NCBI GenBank assembly: GCA_017631725.1
Contig: JAGBSS010000083.1
Location: 1-5,658, forward strand
Length of the DNA stretch: 5,658 nucleotides
Reading direction: 5' to 3'
From: Clostridia bacterium
GTDB taxonomy: Bacteria; Bacillota; Clostridia; Christensenellales; Borkfalkiaceae
Part shown: one piece after another, positions 5,383 to 5,658 of the stretch
Layout: the number at the start of each line of letters is the position of its first letter
How positions within the stretch are numbered: the first letter of the stretch is position 1
Program-made: the position numbers and the translations under genes
The notes under the pieces: generated by a model
The model's database searches: none
Told to the model about the DNA's origin: nothing
Seen by the model: only the letters and a program-made list of their open reading frames with translations

Positions 5383-5658
5383 GATCAAGCTACAAAGAGC
5401 ATACAGGAGGATGCCTTGGTACATGGCGCCGAAGAAGGACGTGACAAGCTGCGAAAAGCTACGGGGAGTCGCAAATAGGCATAGATCCGTAGATATCCGA
5501 ATGAGGGAACTCACCATAAGTAATGTTATGGTATCACTACATGAATACATAGTGTAGATGAAGGGAACCTGGGGAACTGAAACATCTAATTACCCAGAGG
5601 AAAAGAAAGTAAAAACGATTCCGAAAGTAGTGGCGAGCGAAATTGGAAGAGCCCAAAC
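5383..5658 (+). rRNA. 23S ribosomal RNA, 5' part, cut by window edge
   Basis: From GATCAAGC (5383) onward the sequence follows the 5' domain of bacterial 23S rRNA: GGATGCCTTGG (5409-5419), GAAGAAGGACGTG (5431-5443), AGCTGCGAAAAGCT, ATCCGAATGAGGGAACTC, GGGAACCTGGGGAACTGAAACATCT, and AGTAGTGGCGAGCGAA near the end. The 5' end is placed by alignment from memory with GGTTAAGC of other 23S genes and may be off by a few bases. The sequence GGAGGATGCC replaces the more usual GGTGGATGCC. About 276 of some 2,900 bases are present, and whether a 5S follows cannot be seen. No 16S precedes it. Confidence 0.96.

Noticed and set aside
5233..5550. 105-codon minus-strand frame across the 23S leader and gene
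   Set aside because: It is antisense to rRNA. The hydrophobic look comes from translating the complement of purine-rich leader sequence.

Overview
The window comes from an AT-rich, low-GC Gram-positive genome, most likely an uncultured gut-type Clostridia (Bacillota). The evidence is the base composition, AAGGAG ribosome binding sites, near-consensus SigA promoters, the tRNA order Gly-Arg-His-Gln-Lys-Leu, and a 23S rRNA 5' end that resembles Bacillota sequences. I cannot place it at genus level by eye.

Layout. Positions 1-529 hold six tRNA genes on the minus strand: Gly(UCC), Arg(UCU), His(GUG), Gln(UUG), Lys(UUU) and Leu(UAG), the last cut by the window edge. They follow a TTGACA/TACAAT promoter at 555-583. 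A divergent TTGACA/TATAAT promoter (671-699) drives a complete alpha-phosphoglucomutase/phosphomannomutase gene (746-2452), which ends in a strong two-tier terminator hairpin (2512-2556). From 2569 to 2778 there is no gene. Instead there is a mosaic of small hairpins separated by repeated GTGATAT/ATATCAC 7-mers, which looks like a modular palindromic intergenic repeat.

An AraC-family regulator (2793-3626, minus) and a Gfo/Idh/MocA-family NAD(P)-dependent sugar enzyme (3766-4860, plus) form a divergent pair. Their shared 139-bp control region contains two promoters and a tandem 12-bp repeat at 21-bp spacing next to the enzyme's weak -35. This is the classic geometry of an AraC-type activator site. 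The regulator's promoter places the predicted transcription start on its ATG, so its mRNA may be leaderless. The enzyme gene ends in a clear terminator (4943-4970).

From 5052 to the end there is a second transcription unit. A TTGACT/TAAGAT promoter drives a structured leader of about 300 nt that runs directly into the 5' end of a 23S rRNA gene (5383 onward). No 16S, tRNA or 5S precedes it, so at this locus the 23S is not linked to a 16S gene upstream.

Functionally the window joins two translation-machinery loci (tRNA cluster, 23S rRNA), a central sugar-phosphate enzyme, and a probable inducible sugar-catabolic gene with its own regulator. The points that most deserve a second look are the modular palindromic repeat, the orphan 23S, the AraC control region with its possibly leaderless start, the GH109-like active-site pattern of the oxidoreductase, and the non-canonical positions in three of the six tRNAs.
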